NCBI GenBank assembly: GCA_029238935.1
Contig: JAQZBN010000012.1
Location: 1-64,000, forward strand
From: Herbinix sp.
GTDB lineage: Bacteria; Bacillota; Clostridia; Lachnospirales; Lachnospiraceae
Length of the DNA: 64,000 nt
Reading direction: 5' to 3'
Part shown: positions 61,981 to 64,000 of the stretch, piece after piece
Layout of the letters: each line of letters opens with the position of its first letter
Position numbering within the stretch: the stretch's first letter is position 1
The notes under the pieces: generated by a model
Seen by the model: only the letters and a program-made list of their open reading frames with translations
The model's database searches: none
What the model was told of the DNA's origin: nothing
Translations under genes and position numbers: made by a program

Positions 61981-62030
61981 CGTATTCTTTCCAGCTTTTT
62001 GGTCATCGAAATTGAAAGGCACGGGGAAAT

Positions 62031-62969
62031 ATGGCATTTGAACACAAATCAGTACTATTAGAGGAAACAATTGAAAACCTGAATATAAAAACCGATGGGA
62101 TCTATGTTGATGGTACTTTAGGTGGAGGAGGACATTCCTATGAAATAGTGTCCAAGCTTACATCAGGAAGATTAATTGGAATAGATCAGGATGAAGCAGC
62201 AATAAAAGCTGCCGGTGAACGTTTATCAGAATTTAGTGATAAAGTAACCATAGTGAGAAGCAACTACCGCGAGATGAAGAAAGTACTTCAAGATCTTCAG
62301 ATTCCAAAGGTGGATGGTATCTTATTAGATCTGGGTGTTTCATCATATCAACTGGATACACCGGAGAGGGGATTTTCTTATAAAGAAGATGCACCTCTTG
62401 ATATGCGAATGGATACTCGAAATGAGAAAACTGCAAAAGATATCATCAATGGTTATAGCGAGATGGAGCTATATCGCATCATAAGAGATTATGGTGAAGA
62501 TAATTTTGCAAAGAATATAGCCAAGCATATAGTAAGAATGAGAGCAGAAAAACCGTTTGAAACGACATTTGAATTGACAGAAGCAGTGAAGGCAGCGATC
62601 CCGATGAAACTTCGGATTAACACCGGGCACCCGGCGAAACGTACCTTTCAGGCAATCCGCATCGAACTAAATAAAGAACTGGAAGTATTAAAAGAAAGTT
62701 TGGATGATATGATAGGGATGTTAAATCCAGGAGGTAGGCTATGTATTATAACCTTCCATTCCTTAGAAGATCGTATCGTAAAGGTAAGCTTTAAGCAGAA
62801 TGAAAATCCATGTACCTGCCCACCTAATTTTCCGGTTTGTGTATGTGGGAACAAATCTAAGGGAAGAATGATATCGAAGAAGCCTATCTTACCGAGCGAG
62901 GATGAGATGGAATATAACAAAAGAGCAAAAAGTGCTAAATTACGAGTCTTTGAAAAAGCATTAGACTAA
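62031..62969 (+). CDS. rsmH: 16S rRNA (cytosine-1402 N4)-methyltransferase RsmH
   Basis: RsmH (MraW) methylates N4 of C1402 in the decoding centre of 16S rRNA. The 312-residue protein has [13 protein letters not shown], the SAM loop [74 protein letters not shown] and [12 protein letters not shown]. The stretch [13 protein letters not shown] near the C terminus is the cysteine-bearing segment common in Firmicutes. GGGGAAAT precedes the ATG. Second gene of the mra cluster. Confidence 0.97.
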   Translation: MAFEHKSVLLEETIENLNIKTDGIYVDGTLGGGGHSYEIVSKLTSGRLIGIDQDEAAIKAAGERLSEFSDKVTIVRSNYREMKKVLQDLQIPKVDGILLDLGVSSYQLDTPERGFSYKEDAPLDMRMDTRNEKTAKDIINGYSEMELYRIIRDYGEDNFAKNIAKHIVRMRAEKPFETTFELTEAVKAAIPMKLRINTGHPAKRTFQAIRIELNKELEVLKESLDDMIGMLNPGGRLCIITFHSLEDRIVKVSFKQNENPCTCPPNFPVCVCGNKSKGRMISKKPILPSEDEMEYNKRAKSAKLRVFEKALD

Positions 62970-63018
62970 CTTACAAAGGATTTGAATAGTTAGAGGTAGT
63001 TGGAAAGAGGGGTCATGC

Positions 63019-63558
63019 ATGGAGGCAAAAGGACGAAATTATCAACCAAATGAAAATAGGACAAGTTATATCGATGGAAACACAGTACGTAAATTAAATT
63101 CAGTTCCCCAGAGACAGAGAACCGAGCAACAGCAACCGGTTAGAAGAACACAGGAGCAACAACCTGCAAAAAGAAGACAAGAGCAGCCTAAGACGTTATC
63201 GGGGATTGATTTTGCATCATTATTAGTATTGTCGTTAGCCATAATCATTACAGTGTATGCTTGTGTAGAATATCTGAAAGCACAAACAGAGTTGTCAAAG
63301 ATGGAAAAAGATATTGTTTCTTTGGAAGCATCGCTGATAGTTATGTCCCATGAAAATGATGCATTATATGAACAGATTAATACAGCCTATGATATGGCTT
63401 ATGTATATGATAAAGCAGTGAATGAACTGGGTATGGTGTATCCGAATCATAATACCGTAATTACTTACGAAAAGACTGAGAATAATTATACAAGACAATA
63501 TAAAGATGTACCGGAAGTGACCGATGATAACCCACTGGATGCGTTGCTACATGATTAA
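63019..63558 (+). CDS. FtsL-like septum protein
   Basis: The 179-residue protein has the size, place and topology of FtsL but little sequence identity, as usual for this family. Residues 1-60 are cytoplasmic and rich in Arg/Gln (EQQQPVRRTQEQQPAKRRQEQ). One membrane segment spans about 66-86 (FASLLVLSLAIIITVYACVEYL), followed by a coiled coil (about 87-125: LSKMEKDIVSLEASLIVMSH) and an acidic tail. FtsL, DivIC and DivIB hold the division penicillin-binding protein at the septum. GAGGGG precedes the ATG. It lies between rsmH and a penicillin-binding protein gene. Confidence 0.75.
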   Translation: MEAKGRNYQPNENRTSYIDGNTVRKLNSVPQRQRTEQQQPVRRTQEQQPAKRRQEQPKTLSGIDFASLLVLSLAIIITVYACVEYLKAQTELSKMEKDIVSLEASLIVMSHENDALYEQINTAYDMAYVYDKAVNELGMVYPNHNTVITYEKTENNYTRQYKDVPEVTDDNPLDALLHD

Positions 63559-63570
63559 GAGGATATTATA

Positions 63571-64000
63571 ATGGAAAAAACCATAGAGAAAAAAATTAAA
63601 AAGTTTACTTCACGAATGCAAGCAAGATTATTGCTTGTATTTTGTGTTATTACTATACTTTTATTTGCCTTGGTAGGAAGATTAATTTATTTAATGCAAG
63701 TAAATGGTGATTCCTATGCGAAACACGTTTTATCGAGACAATCTTATGTGAGTGCGGTTCTACCATATAAAAGAGGTGATATTCTTGATCGGAATGGAAC
63801 TGTACTGGCAAGAAGTGAATTGCAATACAAATTGATTCTGGATCCTGAGAATTTAATCATTAATAGTGAATATATCACATCAACACAAGATGCATTAACA
63901 AAATATTTTAGTGTTACTAAGGAAGAGGTACAGCAGATTTTAGATGAAAAACCGGATAGCAGATATGTAATATTGTTAAAAAATCTAAAATATGATGCTG
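63571..64000 (+). CDS. Penicillin-binding protein (FtsI/SpoVD type), truncated by the window end
   Basis: Only the first 143 codons are present; the frame is open at the window end. The N terminus is MEKTIEKKIKKFTSRMQARL, then one membrane segment at about 19-40 (LLLVFCVITILLFALVGRLIYL) and the start of the dimerisation domain with YKRGDILDRNGTVLARSE, the RGxIxDRNGxxLA motif of class B penicillin-binding proteins. Place and order fit FtsI/PbpB or SpoVD, the septal transpeptidase; the C-terminal domain that separates these (PASTA repeats) is outside. AAGAGG precedes the ATG by about nine bases. Confidence 0.9.
   Translation, partial: MEKTIEKKIKKFTSRMQARLLLVFCVITILLFALVGRLIYLMQVNGDSYAKHVLSRQSYVSAVLPYKRGDILDRNGTVLARSELQYKLILDPENLIINSEYITSTQDALTKYFSVTKEEVQQILDEKPDSRYVILLKNLKYDA

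Overview
The window is AT-rich chromosomal DNA from a low-GC Gram-positive bacterium, most likely a plant-polysaccharide-degrading member of the Clostridia close to Lachnospiraceae (Clostridium/Lachnoclostridium phytofermentans type). The evidence is strong AGGAGG-type ribosome binding sites, GTG and TTG starts, many lipoproteins, the Firmicutes orders priA-def-fmt-rsmB-rlmN-stp-prkC-rsgA-rpe-thiN and mraZ-rsmH-ftsL-pbp, a MurE with the meso-diaminopimelate motif DNPR, and secreted carbohydrate enzymes. The species call is inference. No rRNA, tRNA, CRISPR array, intact insertion sequence or prophage was seen.

Layout. 0.1-3.5 kb: a secreted glycoside hydrolase with duplicated carbohydrate-binding modules, then 1.3 kb of gene-poor DNA with strong hairpins and an 11-copy 16-bp tandem array. 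3.6-7.4 kb: a histidine phosphatase with rlmH, a small HTH regulator with an elaborate leader, an orphan lipoprotein and a cell-wall amidase. 7.5-17 kb: a pentose-type sugar sensing and uptake locus (membrane-anchored sugar-binding protein, LytS-type kinase, YesN-type regulator, XylF-like lipoprotein, then a ChvE-like binding protein with ATPase and permease). 17.5-30.6 kb: housekeeping and accessory genes (asnA, phosphatases, aldo/keto reductase, HAD proteins, acetyltransferase, mntP under a Mn riboswitch, transporters, DegV, an RNA methyltransferase, GDPD, alpha/beta hydrolase). 30.8-36.4 kb: arginine synthesis (argG divergent from maf and argJBD). 37-44 kb: comEA, a two-component system, a GerMN lipoprotein and comEC. 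44-57.5 kb: DUF434, murE, priA, def, fmt, a zinc peptidase, rsmB, rlmN, stp, prkC, rsgA. 57.7-64 kb: rpe, thiN, ychF, lgt and the start of the division/cell-wall cluster, cut inside a penicillin-binding protein.

How the parts work together. The sugar locus looks like a closed circuit: extracellular sugar is read by an anchored binding protein and its kinase, and the AraC-type response regulator would drive the adjacent high-affinity transporter. argG and argJBD share near-identical promoter/operator cores with the same spacing, so they are probably one regulon. mntP is preceded by a complete yybP-ykoY Mn riboswitch with an intrinsic terminator. mraZ has four AAGTGG repeats downstream of its promoter, as expected for autorepression.

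The most unusual items are regulatory. The small HTH gene at 4.7-5.1 kb has a promoter overlapped by a perfect dyad, an eight-codon leader peptide with an excellent ribosome binding site, and an 11-bp hairpin starting at the leader stop codon. A 113-nt RNA closed by a 15-bp helix forms the 5' leader of a TrmH-type methyltransferase gene. Other structured elements lie at 6.7 and 46.4 kb, and two unrelated intergenic arrays have a 16-bp period. All structures were worked out by eye, without folding software or database searches.
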